Shown: in pieces, positions 26,559-35,978 of the stretch
Position numbering within the stretch: the first letter of the stretch is position 1
Layout of the letters: every line of letters begins with the position of its first letter
From: an uncultured Porphyromonadaceae bacterium
GTDB taxonomy: Bacteria; Bacteroidota; Bacteroidia; Bacteroidales; Muribaculaceae
Direction of reading: 5' to 3'
NCBI GenBank assembly: GCA_948467675.1
Contig: CAOKFI010000008.1
Span: 21,357 to 85,356 of the forward strand
DNA: 64,000 nt
Translations under genes and position numbers: made by a program
Notes under the pieces: model-generated
The model's database searches: none
Told to the model about the DNA's origin: nothing
Seen by the model: the letters and a program-made list of their open reading frames with translations, nothing else

Positions 26559-27107
26559 ATGGAGCATACCGATTCTCATATAATAGCACAAGTACTGGCC
26601 GGACATACCCACCACTTCGACACTTTGGTGGAGCGGTATAGCCGGCAAATATTTGCTCTGGTCGTGAGAATAGCCGACTCGCCTGAAGATGCCGAGGAGA
26701 TAACACACGATGTATTTATCAAGGCCTTCAAGCACCTGGTTCGCTTCAACGGCACAAGCTCATTTGCAACATGGCTGTACCGCATAGCCTATAATACCGC
26801 CATATCGGCCACACGACGCCACCGACCCGAGATACGGTTTTCCGACGAACAGCTTGCAGCCATATCCGACACCAAAATCGACGACGCACTCGACGATCCC
26901 ACCGAACAGAGAATAGCTCTACTGCACCAGGCGCTGGACATGCTGCCGCCCGACGACAAAGCCCTCGTAACTCTATATTACATGGAGGATCATCCCATAT
27001 CGGAAATAGCCTCGATCACAGGACTGACTGTATCGAACGTAAAGATCCGCCTTATGCGCACCCGTAAGAAATTATACCTACTAATGACACGACTCGATGA
27101 AACATAA
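26559..27107 (+). CDS. ECF RNA polymerase sigma factor
   Basis: 182 aa. Sigma region 2 is at ~10-75 (FDTLVERYSRQIFALVVRIADSPEDAEEITHDVFIKAF, FATWLYRIAYNTAIS) and region 4 at ~120-175 (ALDMLPPDDKALVTLYYMEDHPISEIASITGLTVSNVKIRLMRTRKKL). It directs polymerase to a dedicated promoter set. A GTG at 26547 could add four residues; the ATG at 26559 opens the typical N-terminus. The stop overlaps the start of the following membrane protein by 11 bp, the usual sigma/anti-sigma layout. Confidence 0.94.
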   Translation: MEHTDSHIIAQVLAGHTHHFDTLVERYSRQIFALVVRIADSPEDAEEITHDVFIKAFKHLVRFNGTSSFATWLYRIAYNTAISATRRHRPEIRFSDEQLAAISDTKIDDALDDPTEQRIALLHQALDMLPPDDKALVTLYYMEDHPISEIASITGLTVSNVKIRLMRTRKKLYLLMTRLDET

Positions 27108-27489
27108 TACTGATACACCCCGACACGACTGCAATCTGCGCAACGCGCTCAAAGCCATTCCGGAGCCCGAACCACGGCTGCCGTCAAACTTCACATGGCG
27201 CACCATGCAGTCAGTCTACACCGTCGACCTACAGCAGAAGCGTCGGCGCAGACTCGCCATACGCATCGCAGGCATCGCCGCCTGCTCCGTAGCGGCCATA
27301 GGCGCGATCGGACTCGGAATCTGGCTGGCAGCACCATCCGTAACCGCATCAATGGGAGACCTCGTTGCCGACATACACTCGGCCACAGGATCTACATCGC
27401 CGGTACTCTGGGCTACAGCCACATCCGCACTGATACTGATCGGAGCAGAGCGACTGCTGCACTACACATATTCCCACCGCAAACATTAA
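27097..27489 (+). CDS. membrane partner of the ECF sigma (candidate anti-sigma factor)
   Basis: 130 aa. Residues 1-50 are cytoplasmic, including the LPSNFTWRTM motif often seen at this position in Bacteroidetes sigma-linked proteins and a basic QQKRRRR stop-transfer stretch. Two membrane helices follow, ~53-78 and ~103-120. It overlaps the sigma gene by 11 bp, so translation is coupled. No zinc anti-sigma (HxxxCxxC) motif is present, so the anti-sigma role rests on gene position and membrane topology only. Confidence 0.75.
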   Translation: MKHNTDTPRHDCNLRNALKAIPEPEPRLPSNFTWRTMQSVYTVDLQQKRRRRLAIRIAGIAACSVAAIGAIGLGIWLAAPSVTASMGDLVADIHSATGSTSPVLWATATSALILIGAERLLHYTYSHRKH

Positions 27490-27515
27490 AAGACAATTTC
27501 ATTTTTACAACAAAA

Positions 27516-27552
27516 AGAGACCGCGCCAGTAGTGGCGCGGTCTCTGCATTTT
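27516..27552. terminator. bidirectional terminator between sigma operon and ompA-like gene
   Basis: Perfect 13-bp stem (27516-27528 with 27533-27545, arm AGAGACCGCGCCA), then GCATTTTTT on the plus strand and an A-run mirrored on the other side for the minus gene. Confidence 0.9.
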
Positions 27553-27573
27553 TTATCGTCAGAAAACTATATC

Positions 27574-28773
27574 TTAGTTCTCCGAGAAGATTACTATACG
27601 GTTCCAGTTGTTGGTCGAGTAAGGCTGGACATCGCTGCCTTCTGCATCGATAGTCAGGCGATCCTTGGCGATACCGTATTTGTCGACGAGGATCTGCTGA
27701 ACAGCCTCGGCACGACGCTTGGAGAGATTCATATTATACTTGGAAGTACCGGTCTTCTTGTCGGCATAACCCTTGATCACGATCTTGGAGTCGGGATTGG
27801 CCTTCATCCACTCGGCGATGTTGTATACATTTACCATTTCGGTATCGGTCACACGGGCTGAGTTGATAGTGAAGCGTACTGTCGAGAAGAGCGGAGCTGC
27901 TACCTCGGGACAATCCTTTACAGGAGCCACTTCGGGACAGGGAAGCTGGGCTTCGGCTGCTGCCAGACGGTTGCCGCAGTTGGCCAGCTCGCCACGGAGA
28001 TCATTGACCTGACCGTTGAGATTGTTGATGTATGCCAGATAAGGAGTCGGATCGTAGGTCTTGAACGACTTGCCGCCGAAATTGAAAGTAAGACCGCCGA
28101 TCACACTGGCATTGATATCGACAGGACGGCCGTATGCACAGTTGTTGAAATTGTCGCCGAAGAACTGAGCGCGTCCCTCAGCAAAGAAGTCGACATATTT
28201 GCAAAGACGCAGACGGAGTTGCAGACCGGCAGATACAGGAAGTGTCCACTGATTGTGCTTCACACCGTGACGTCCGTCGATATTCGACATTTTGGAGTCG
28301 AAATCCCATGTAAACGCACCGCCGAGCCCGATGAAAGGAACGATACTGAACACACGGTTGGTGTTTACGCCGCCTATAGAGTTGAACATATCCCACATGA
28401 AATCAACATTGGCTGATGCATACTTCGCACGATCCATACCGAAATCTTCCCAGTGTATGGCACCATAGAGACCGCTGATACGCCATCCTAAATACGGAGA
28501 AATCCACTTGCCTACACCAAGATTATAGGCGGCAGTCATGTGACGGGATTTGCGGCCTTCTACCTTGTTGGATTCGACAAAAGGCATGTTGAAACCTGCA
28601 CCGAGCTGAAGGAACCAGCCGTCGCGCCAGGTGTTGTAGTAATGCGGAGTGGTGTCGAACTCTGTAAGATTCAGACTCTCTTCTACAACGACAGCCTCCT
28701 GTGCTTTAGCATCGTTTGCGGCAAACAGCATTCCGCCACAAGCAGCAAGTGTCAAAAAGATACTTGTTTTCAT
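27574..28773 (-). CDS. OmpA-family outer-membrane protein
   Basis: 399 aa. Signal peptide ~1-24 (...GGMLFAANDAKAQ). Residues ~45-240 are aromatic, beta-strand-rich and likely form an 8-stranded barrel. A short coiled linker (NNLNGQVNDLRGELANCGNRLAAAEAQ) leads to a C-terminal OmpA peptidoglycan-binding domain (~285-399: FTINSARVTDTEMVNVYNIAEWM, KYNMNLSKRRAEAVQQILVDKYG, NRIVIF). It anchors the outer membrane to the wall. It is a single-gene unit with a shared terminator downstream and a 353-bp AT-rich upstream region. Confidence 0.93.
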   Translation of the reverse strand: MKTSIFLTLAACGGMLFAANDAKAQEAVVVEESLNLTEFDTTPHYYNTWRDGWFLQLGAGFNMPFVESNKVEGRKSRHMTAAYNLGVGKWISPYLGWRISGLYGAIHWEDFGMDRAKYASANVDFMWDMFNSIGGVNTNRVFSIVPFIGLGGAFTWDFDSKMSNIDGRHGVKHNQWTLPVSAGLQLRLRLCKYVDFFAEGRAQFFGDNFNNCAYGRPVDINASVIGGLTFNFGGKSFKTYDPTPYLAYINNLNGQVNDLRGELANCGNRLAAAEAQLPCPEVAPVKDCPEVAAPLFSTVRFTINSARVTDTEMVNVYNIAEWMKANPDSKIVIKGYADKKTGTSKYNMNLSKRRAEAVQQILVDKYGIAKDRLTIDAEGSDVQPYSTNNWNRIVIFSEN

Positions 28774-29126
28774 TCTCTTTAAATTTTTAAATTAGACAAA
28801 TCGTTTAAACCCAAATTTTAGTGTTAGTGATAAATCCGGCACTTGTCTTACGGCACCCGTCATATATCGGACCGCTTTGTTTTTCAGTACCGATTTAATA
28901 ACATAATAAAAGTTTATTTTGTTCAAAAAATATGGACAGACACACTGCGCCGGGTCATACGATATGGCACACAACTATGCATCAGGCATCATCTTGCGAA
29001 TTATTTACTATATTTGGTTCACATAATTGGCTCCGCCACCGCGAACCGCCCTTTGGGCGACATCCGCTATTATGTTTCATCGAATATTCTGCGTATATTT
29101 GCAGGATAAAGCCACAACCGGTGAAA
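28774..29126. other. 353-bp divergent intergenic region
   Basis: AT-rich near the ompA-like gene, with no gene visible. No exact TAnnTTTG box was found for the minus gene. On the plus strand TATATTTG occurs at 29009-29016 and again at 29094-29101; the second is better placed. Confidence 0.5.
29094..29101 (+). promoter_or_regulatory. -7 box of the LytM-like gene
   Basis: TATATTTG lies 26 nt before the chosen ATG, which supports that start over longer frames. The -33 region has only GTTTC. Confidence 0.5.
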
Positions 29127-29984
29127 ATGAAGTCTGAAAAAATACATCGACAGGACAAACGGCAACGGATAACCATACCGCGCCGGTATCGGCTCTCGTT
29201 CACCAACGAGAACTCGCTTCACACGGTCTGGACCGTCAGCATGTCAAGACTGAAGGCCTGGATGCTCGCCCTGCTCGTCATAGCCGGAGCGGCATGCATA
29301 GCCGCAACGGTGATAGTAGCCACTCCGCTGAGATCGTTGCTGCCGGGCTATCTCGGCGCGGAACAGCGGCAGACACACATTATTAATAATATGAGGGTGG
29401 ATTCGATGGCTACCGCTATCGAGATCAACAGCGCATATATCGAAAACCTGACAGCGATTCTGACCGGCGATCTCGACTCGGTGACACCGGACTTCACATC
29501 GATGAACCGCACTCTCCCCGACACCCTCGCAGAGGCGACGGAGGTCGAAAAGAATTTTATCCGCCAGTGGGAAGAACGGGAACGCTACAACCTCCGCGTG
29601 CTCACACCTCTTGCCGCTGAAAGCATGGTGTTCGGCACTCCTGTTTCCGGAGCCTCCGTTGATTCGCTGTATACAGAACCCTCTGTAACACTGTCGCTGA
29701 ACGCACGCCGCAACGCGCCCATGGCATCGGTCTATTCCGGCACCGTGGTCGATTGCACATATTCGCCCGAGGACGGAATCGGCATCACCATACAGCACCC
29801 TAACGATTTCATATCGCATTATTCCGGAATGAGCGAATCTTTCGTGTCGAAAGGCGACAAAGTGCGCACCGGACAGAACATAGGTCTTATCAACAGTTCG
29901 GGATCAGCGCCGGCACGAAAAGCCACCCTTGAGATGTGGCACAAAGGGTCGTCCATAAACCCGTTGGATTATATAGATTTTTGA
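29127..29984 (+). CDS. M23/LytM-fold protein, probably non-catalytic
   Basis: 285 aa. A basic cytoplasmic N-terminus is followed by one membrane helix (~43-65, AWMLALLVIAGAACIAATVIVA), a helical periplasmic stretch, and a C-terminal LytM-like domain (~190-285: APMASVYSGTVVDCTYSP, ITIQHPNDFISHYSGMSESFVSKGDKVRTGQNIGLI, MWHKGSSINPLDYIDF). The zinc ligands are not recognisable: the HxxxD motif is absent and the HxH of the active site is replaced by TLEMW. It may therefore activate amidases, as EnvC/NlpD do. A frame extending upstream to 28932 lacks a promoter and a membrane signal, so the ATG at 29127 is preferred. Confidence 0.82.
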   Translation: MKSEKIHRQDKRQRITIPRRYRLSFTNENSLHTVWTVSMSRLKAWMLALLVIAGAACIAATVIVATPLRSLLPGYLGAEQRQTHIINNMRVDSMATAIEINSAYIENLTAILTGDLDSVTPDFTSMNRTLPDTLAEATEVEKNFIRQWEERERYNLRVLTPLAAESMVFGTPVSGASVDSLYTEPSVTLSLNARRNAPMASVYSGTVVDCTYSPEDGIGITIQHPNDFISHYSGMSESFVSKGDKVRTGQNIGLINSSGSAPARKATLEMWHKGSSINPLDYIDF

Positions 29985-29994
29985 GTTAATTTTG
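29964..29994 (+). promoter_or_regulatory. promoter of dxr-rseP operon
   Basis: TTG (29964-29966), 20 nt, TAATTTTG (29987-29994), inside the 3' end of the LytM-like gene. Confidence 0.6.
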
Positions 29995-30035
29995 CAAAGA
30001 AGTTGCCTATCGGCATCAGCAGCTTTATAAACACA

Positions 30036-31220
30036 ATGACCAATCACGTGGAAACACGAAAACGAATAGCCATACTCGGCTCTACCGGTTCCATAGGAAC
30101 CCAGACCCTCGACATAATAGCCGAGCATCCGGACCGGTTCAAGGCTGAGATACTTATAGCCGGTTCTAATGTAGAACGGCTTATAGAGCAGTGCGAACGA
30201 TTCCGTCCGTCCATAGCCATCATAGCCCACGAACGCCACTACCCTGCCCTTAAAGCCGCTCTGGAGCATACCGGCATAGAAGCGGCAGCCGGACATGAGG
30301 CGATACTCGCGGCAATGAGACACCCCGGTGTCGACACTGTGGTCACAGCCACAGTGGGCTACAGCGGTCTGGCTCCGACCATAGCCGCAATCGAATCAGG
30401 CAAAGAGATCGCACTGGCCAACAAAGAGACCCTTGTCGTGGCAGGCGAGCTGGTATCACGCCTTCTTCAGACTTCGAAATCACGTATCATACCTGTCGAT
30501 TCCGAGCATTCAGCCATATACCAGTGTCTGAGCGGAGAGCGCGCCGAAAGCGTAAAAAAACTGATCATAACAGCATCCGGCGGCCCGTTCCGCACATTCT
30601 CCATGCGCGACCTCGAGCAGGTTACTGTCAGAGATGCCCTGCATCACCCCAACTGGGCCATGGGCGCTAAAATCACCATCGACTCAGCCACCATGCTCAA
30701 CAAGGCGTTCGAGATAATCGAGGCGCATTGGCTGTTCGGAGTAGAGGCTGATCGGATCGAGGCGGTAGTACACCCGCAGTCCATAGTCCATTCCATGGTG
30801 GAGTTCATCGACGGAGCCGTCAAAGCCCAGCTCGGACTTCCCGACATGCATGTCCCTATCCGCTATGCGCTCGGCGAAGCCTCGCGTCTGCCATCGTCGC
30901 TGCCCGGAATGACGCTGACCGACTATGCATCGCTGACATTCGAGAAGCCCGACACCGACAAGTTCCCGTGTCTGAATCTTGCATATCACGCACTATCGAG
31001 AATGGGCAATACCGCATGCGTGATCAACGCCGCCAATGAAGTCGCAGTGGCGGCATTTCTCAACGAACGCATAAACTTCCTCGACATATACCGCCTCATC
31101 ACCGAAGCACTCGACAGAATGCCGTTCATCGCCACTCCTACCTACGATGACTATGTGGCCACCAACATAGAGGCACGCGCATATACCGAGTCGTTAATCA
31201 AATCTCTTGCTGCAAATTAA
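30036..31220 (+). CDS. dxr: 1-deoxy-D-xylulose-5-phosphate reductoisomerase
   Basis: 394 aa, family-typical. It makes MEP from DXP with NADPH in the non-mevalonate isoprenoid pathway. The NADPH loop is ILGSTGSIGTQTL (residues ~13-25); metal/substrate-binding sequences are PVDSEHSAIYQ and the HPNWAMGAKITIDSATMLNKAFE stretch; C-terminal NAANEVAVAAFL. A TTG 33 nt upstream could extend it, but the ATG at 30036 fits better. The stop overlaps the rseP start by one base (TAATG), so translation is coupled. Confidence 0.96.
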   Translation: MTNHVETRKRIAILGSTGSIGTQTLDIIAEHPDRFKAEILIAGSNVERLIEQCERFRPSIAIIAHERHYPALKAALEHTGIEAAAGHEAILAAMRHPGVDTVVTATVGYSGLAPTIAAIESGKEIALANKETLVVAGELVSRLLQTSKSRIIPVDSEHSAIYQCLSGERAESVKKLIITASGGPFRTFSMRDLEQVTVRDALHHPNWAMGAKITIDSATMLNKAFEIIEAHWLFGVEADRIEAVVHPQSIVHSMVEFIDGAVKAQLGLPDMHVPIRYALGEASRLPSSLPGMTLTDYASLTFEKPDTDKFPCLNLAYHALSRMGNTACVINAANEVAVAAFLNERINFLDIYRLITEALDRMPFIATPTYDDYVATNIEARAYTESLIKSLAAN

Positions 31221-32656
31221 TGGAAATAATTCTCATAAAAGCGGGTCAGCTCATTGCAGCTCTCGCACTTCTCATAATAGTACACGAGTTCGGACATTTC
31301 ATATTCGCCCGTATATTCGGAATCAAAGTCGACAAATTCTATCTGTTCTTCAACCCTAAATTCAGTCTGGTCAGATACAATCCGCGGACAAACAGACTCA
31401 GCTTCTTTGTGAAACAGGGCGACGAGGAGACAAAGGCTCCGGATAAAGCAGCCGTGACACTCACCGTAGGAAAGCCGCATACAGCTACCGGCAGCGGCAA
31501 GACCTCATGGCGCGACACCATCTACGGTATCGGCTGGATACCTCTCGGTGGATATTGCGCCATCAACGGCATGATCGATGAAACCAACCAGAAACTGAGC
31601 GACGACCCGAATCCGTGGGAGTTCCGCACCAAACCTGCATGGCAGCGGCTGCTCGTAATGACCGGAGGCGTACTGTTCAACTTCATACTCGCCATAATCA
31701 TATATTCCGGAATAGCATTCTACTGGGGAGAAAAAACCGTCAGATTCAAAGATGCCTACGCCGGATTCGAATATGTGCCTGCCGCTTTGAATGCCGGATT
31801 CCAGAACGGCGACATTCCGCTTGCAGCCGACGGCACCTGTATAGACGGCACCGAGCAGGACGCCGCTTTGCGCCTGGCCGAGGCTAAATGCGTCACTGTA
31901 CTCCGCAACGGCACCGACACAGTAGCCATCCAGCTGCCTGACGATTTTATATTCCGTCTCAATGACGACAAAGGATTCTTTGCATTCCGTCTGCCTGTAC
32001 AGGTAGCAGAACTCATGCCCGGAGAACCGGCCGCCAAAGCCGGACTTGAAGCAGGCGACCGTATCATCGGTGTCGGCGACAGCATCACACCGTCATTCAC
32101 CGAATTTACCGCAGCGCTCAAGGCTTATGCCGGCAAGACAGTCGACCTCACTGTCATACGCGACGGACAAGAGACACGATGCACTGTCACACCCACCGAC
32201 GGCGGCAAGATAGGAATAGGCCTGTCAAAACTCACCGACGTGTATCCTGTGGTCATGACACAGTACTCGCTGCTGGAATCCATACCAAAAGGATGGGAAA
32301 TAGGCACTACGACACTGGGCAACTATATCAGCTCGATGAAACATGTGTTCAGCAAAGAGGGTGCAAAAAGCCTCGGCGGTTTCGGATCGCTCGGAAACAT
32401 ATTTCCGGGACACTGGGACTGGCTGTCGTTCTGGTATGCCGCCGCTTTTCTGTCGGTAGTGCTTGCTTTCATGAACATCATACCTATACCGGCGCTCGAC
32501 GGCGGCCATGTCATATTCCTGCTTTACGAGATCGTGGCGCGCCGCAAACCGAGCGAACAGTTCATGATATACGCACAGTACTGCGGCATGTCATTTCTCC
32601 TGCTTCTGCTGCTGTATGCCAATGCCAACGACATATACAGATACTTCATCAAGTAA
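31220..32656 (+). CDS. rseP: RIP site-2 metalloprotease
   Basis: 478 aa multi-pass inner-membrane zinc protease. The zinc site HEFGH is at residues 22-26 in the first helix and the second motif is near the C-terminus (MNIIPIPALDGGHVIF, LDG). A PDZ region lies in between (MPGEPAAKAGLEAGDRIIGVGD). It cleaves transmembrane anchors such as anti-sigma factors after site-1 cleavage, and clears signal peptides. An ECF sigma/membrane-partner pair lies only 4 kb upstream, but a functional link is inference. Confidence 0.95.
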   Translation: MEIILIKAGQLIAALALLIIVHEFGHFIFARIFGIKVDKFYLFFNPKFSLVRYNPRTNRLSFFVKQGDEETKAPDKAAVTLTVGKPHTATGSGKTSWRDTIYGIGWIPLGGYCAINGMIDETNQKLSDDPNPWEFRTKPAWQRLLVMTGGVLFNFILAIIIYSGIAFYWGEKTVRFKDAYAGFEYVPAALNAGFQNGDIPLAADGTCIDGTEQDAALRLAEAKCVTVLRNGTDTVAIQLPDDFIFRLNDDKGFFAFRLPVQVAELMPGEPAAKAGLEAGDRIIGVGDSITPSFTEFTAALKAYAGKTVDLTVIRDGQETRCTVTPTDGGKIGIGLSKLTDVYPVVMTQYSLLESIPKGWEIGTTTLGNYISSMKHVFSKEGAKSLGGFGSLGNIFPGHWDWLSFWYAAAFLSVVLAFMNIIPIPALDGGHVIFLLYEIVARRKPSEQFMIYAQYCGMSFLLLLLLYANANDIYRYFIK

Positions 32657-32669
32657 ACCCGACCGCTAA

Positions 32670-33854
32670 ATGGATTATAAGACAATACGGCTCAAGAAAG
32701 GTAAAGAGGAATCACTTGGAAGATTCCATCCATGGGTATTTTCCGGCGCTATAGCCGATCTTCCCGACGGGATCGAGGAGGGCGACATCGTGGCCGTGTC
32801 GGATCATTCCGGACACCATATAGGATTAGGCCACTACCAGATAGGCAGCATAGCTGTCAGAATGCTGACATTCGGCGACGAGCCTGTCGACGACACATTC
32901 TACACATCAAGACTGAAAGCCGCATTCCGTCTGCGTCAGGCTCTCGGGCTGCTGCGTCCAGACAATAACGCATACCGACTCGTACACGGCGAAGGCGATT
33001 TCCTTCCGGGACTCGTGGTAGACGTATACGGCACTACCGCCGTACTTCAGGCTCATTCCCCAGGCATGCACTTCAGCCGCGATGTGATAGCCCGTGCGCT
33101 CACCGGTATCGATGGTGCCGGAATCGAAAACGTCTATTATAAATCAGAGACCACCCTGCCCTACAAAGCCCGTCTCGATCCGCAAAACGATTATATCATA
33201 GGCTCATACTCCACCGATGTAGCAAAAGAGAACGGTCTGAAATTCCACGTAGACTGGCTGAAAGGACAAAAGACAGGCTTCTTTGTGGATCAGCGCGACA
33301 ACCGCATGCTGCTCCAGCAGTATGCATCCGGACGTTCGGTACTCAACATGTTCTGTTACACCGGCGGATTCTCGGTATATGCAATGCGTGGAGACGCCCT
33401 TAAAGTACATTCTGTCGACAGTTCGGCCAAGGCCATAACCCTGACCCGCGCCAATGTAGAGCTGAACTTCCCCGGAGACCAGCGTCACGAAGCATTCGCG
33501 GAAGATGCGTTCAAGTATCTCAGTGCCGCGAAAAAAGACATCTACGACCTCATAATTCTCGATCCTCCGGCATTCGCCAAACACCGCAGCGCTCTGCGCA
33601 ACGCACTCATCGGATACCGTAGGCTTAATGCCCGCGCATTCGAGCTGATAGCACCCGGCGGCATCCTGTTCACGTTTTCCTGCTCGCAGGCCGTATCGCG
33701 CGAACAGTTCCGTCTGGCTGTATTCTCGGCTGCCGCGCAGAGTGGCCGCCGCGTCAGAATACTCCATCAGCTGACACAGCCAGCCGATCACCCGATCAAC
33801 ATATACCACCCTGAAGGCGAATACCTCAAAGGACTTATACTTTACGTAGAATAA
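32670..33854 (+). CDS. class I SAM-dependent rRNA methyltransferase (RlmI/RlmK type)
   Basis: 394 aa. An N-terminal PUA domain (~1-75: LGRFHPWVFSGAI, GDIVAVSDHSG) is followed by an RlmI-type central domain and a Rossmann methyltransferase with FFVDQRDNR, VLNMFCYTGGFSVYA (SAM motif I), DLIILDPPAFAKHRS (motif IV) and the C-terminal FTFSCSQAVS. It most likely forms m5C in 23S rRNA. It lies 13 bp after rseP, at the end of the dxr operon. Confidence 0.92.
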   Translation: MDYKTIRLKKGKEESLGRFHPWVFSGAIADLPDGIEEGDIVAVSDHSGHHIGLGHYQIGSIAVRMLTFGDEPVDDTFYTSRLKAAFRLRQALGLLRPDNNAYRLVHGEGDFLPGLVVDVYGTTAVLQAHSPGMHFSRDVIARALTGIDGAGIENVYYKSETTLPYKARLDPQNDYIIGSYSTDVAKENGLKFHVDWLKGQKTGFFVDQRDNRMLLQQYASGRSVLNMFCYTGGFSVYAMRGDALKVHSVDSSAKAITLTRANVELNFPGDQRHEAFAEDAFKYLSAAKKDIYDLIILDPPAFAKHRSALRNALIGYRRLNARAFELIAPGGILFTFSCSQAVSREQFRLAVFSAAAQSGRRVRILHQLTQPADHPINIYHPEGEYLKGLILYVE

Positions 33855-33880
33855 TTAAATCTAACTTCAGTTATAACCCC

Positions 33881-35902
33881 ATGTCATTTATCAACCGTAT
33901 AATACCTGCCGCCGCCATGGCCTTAGTATTTACAACATCGTGCAACAACGCCACGACACCGGAAGAATCCGGATTCGACTACACGGTGGACCGCTTCGCC
34001 GATATAGAAGTGCTCCGCTATCAGGTACCTGGATTCGAACAGCTGTCGCTCGACCAGAAAAAACTTATCTACCATCTGACCGAAGCCGCCATCACCGGCC
34101 GCGACATACTGTGGGATCAGAACTGCCGCTACAATCTGCCAATACGCCAGATGCTCGAGGCTGTCTACACCTCATATGACGGCGACCGCGATGACTCTCA
34201 ATTCAAGGCATTCGAGAAATATCTCAAACAGGTGGAATTCGCCAACGGCATACACCATCACTATTCGATGGACAAATTCACACCGGAATTCACTCAGGAG
34301 TTTCTTGCCGCAGAGGTCGACAAACTGCCTGCCGACGTTCAGCCGTCGGATCGCGAGATGCTTTTCAAAGTCATATTCGATCCGTCGTTTATGGCCAAAC
34401 GGGTCAATCAGGCGGAAGGTGCCGATCTCGTAGCCACATCGGCATGCAATTTCTACGAAGGCGTCACTCAGCAGGAAGTCGAGGACTACTATGCCGCAGT
34501 CAAGGACACTACAGACCTCACTCCTATCTCATACGGTCTGAACTCCCGCCTTGTCAAAGGTGCCGACGGCAAAATCGCAGAGGACACCTACAAAATCGGC
34601 GGACGCTATTCCGCAGCTATAGAAAAGATCGTAGGCCACCTCAACGAAGCCGCCAAATATGCTGAAAACGAAACTCAGCGCAAGACCATCGACAAGCTCA
34701 TCGAATATTACACAACAGGCGATCTGAAAACATTCGACGAATACTCCATAAACTGGGTAGGAGACACCGCATCACAGGTCGATTTCATCAACGGATTCAT
34801 TGAAAGCTACGGAGACCCGTTAGGTATGCGCGGCTCATGGGAGTCTATTGTAAATTTCAAGAACCAGGAGGCATCGCACCGCACAGAAGTGATATCCGAC
34901 AACGCACAGTGGTTCGAGAACAACTCCCCTATCGATCCCCGCTTCCGCAAGCCTGAGGTAAAAGGAGTATCAGCCAAAGTAATCACAGCAGCGATACTTG
35001 CCGGTGACGCATATCCCGCGACCCCTATCGGCATCAATCTACCCAACGCCAACTGGATACGCGCCGCCCACGGCTCCAAGTCCGTCACGATCGAGAATAT
35101 AACCGACGCATACGACAAGGCCGCTCACGGCAACGGTTTCAACGAGGAATTCGTAATCGATCAGCCGACCCGCGAACTGATGGACAAATATCTGTTCATT
35201 ACCGACAATCTCCATACCGATCTCCACGAATGTCTCGGCCACGGTTCGGGACAGCTCCTCCCTGGAGTCGATCCCGACGCTCTTAAAGCCCACGGTTCGA
35301 CGCTGGAAGAAGCCCGCGCCGATCTGTTCGCGCTATATTACCTGGCCGATCCCAAACTGATCGAACTCGGCCTGCTCGATAGCTCCGACGCATACAAGGC
35401 CGAATACTACAAATACATGCTCAACGGTCTGATGACCCAGCTCATGCGCATAGAACCGGGAAAAGACGTGGAAGAAGCCCACATGCGCAACCGCAAGCTC
35501 ATAGCCGAATGGGCATTCGAGCATGGCAAAGACGCCAATGTGGTTGAAATGATAACACGTGACGGCAAGACTTTCATCCAGATCAACGACTATGAGGCTC
35601 TGCGCGGTCTGTTCGGGCAATTGCTCAGCGAGATACAGCGCATCAAGAGCGAAGGCGACTATACCGCCGGACGTGATCTCGTGGAAAAATACGCTGTAAA
35701 AGTCGATCCTCAGCTCCACAAAGAGGTCCTCGACCGGTATGCCGCTCTCGACATCGCCCCCTACAAGGGATTTGTCAATCCGGTATATACTCCAGTAACC
35801 GGATCCGATGGCGAGATCACCGATATCACGGTATCATACAGCGAGGATTACCTGCCCCAGGTACTCCGCTATTCGAAAGAGTATTCAACATTAGTAAAGT
35901 AA
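33881..35902 (+). CDS. dipeptidyl peptidase III (M49) lipoprotein
   Basis: 673 aa zinc exopeptidase that removes N-terminal dipeptides. The zinc motif is HECLGH at 449-454 (family HEXXGH), with the second glutamate motif EEARAD about 25 residues later. The N-terminus is a lipoprotein signal (ALVFTTSC), so the enzyme sits in the periplasm or on the outer membrane, unlike the cytosolic eukaryotic form. It is preceded by a methyltransferase gene on the same strand and followed by the mutAB promoter. It probably helps peptide use from host or diet protein. Confidence 0.93.
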   Translation: MSFINRIIPAAAMALVFTTSCNNATTPEESGFDYTVDRFADIEVLRYQVPGFEQLSLDQKKLIYHLTEAAITGRDILWDQNCRYNLPIRQMLEAVYTSYDGDRDDSQFKAFEKYLKQVEFANGIHHHYSMDKFTPEFTQEFLAAEVDKLPADVQPSDREMLFKVIFDPSFMAKRVNQAEGADLVATSACNFYEGVTQQEVEDYYAAVKDTTDLTPISYGLNSRLVKGADGKIAEDTYKIGGRYSAAIEKIVGHLNEAAKYAENETQRKTIDKLIEYYTTGDLKTFDEYSINWVGDTASQVDFINGFIESYGDPLGMRGSWESIVNFKNQEASHRTEVISDNAQWFENNSPIDPRFRKPEVKGVSAKVITAAILAGDAYPATPIGINLPNANWIRAAHGSKSVTIENITDAYDKAAHGNGFNEEFVIDQPTRELMDKYLFITDNLHTDLHECLGHGSGQLLPGVDPDALKAHGSTLEEARADLFALYYLADPKLIELGLLDSSDAYKAEYYKYMLNGLMTQLMRIEPGKDVEEAHMRNRKLIAEWAFEHGKDANVVEMITRDGKTFIQINDYEALRGLFGQLLSEIQRIKSEGDYTAGRDLVEKYAVKVDPQLHKEVLDRYAALDIAPYKGFVNPVYTPVTGSDGEITDITVSYSEDYLPQVLRYSKEYSTLVK

Positions 35903-35912
35903 TACGACAGAT

Positions 35913-35943
35913 TTTGCCGTATTTAAGGCGTTTGCTATCTTTG
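35913..35943 (+). promoter_or_regulatory. mutAB promoter
   Basis: TTTG (35913-35916), 19 nt, TATCTTTG (35936-35943), both exact. The transcript would start about 30 nt before mutA. No cobalamin riboswitch is visible in the short leader. Confidence 0.75.
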
Positions 35944-35978
35944 TGACAGAAAGAAAACCATAAAATATTTTAATACCA

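Noticed and set aside
35917..35978. A cobalamin riboswitch in front of mutA
   Set aside because: The leader is only about 30 nt and contains no conserved riboswitch core.
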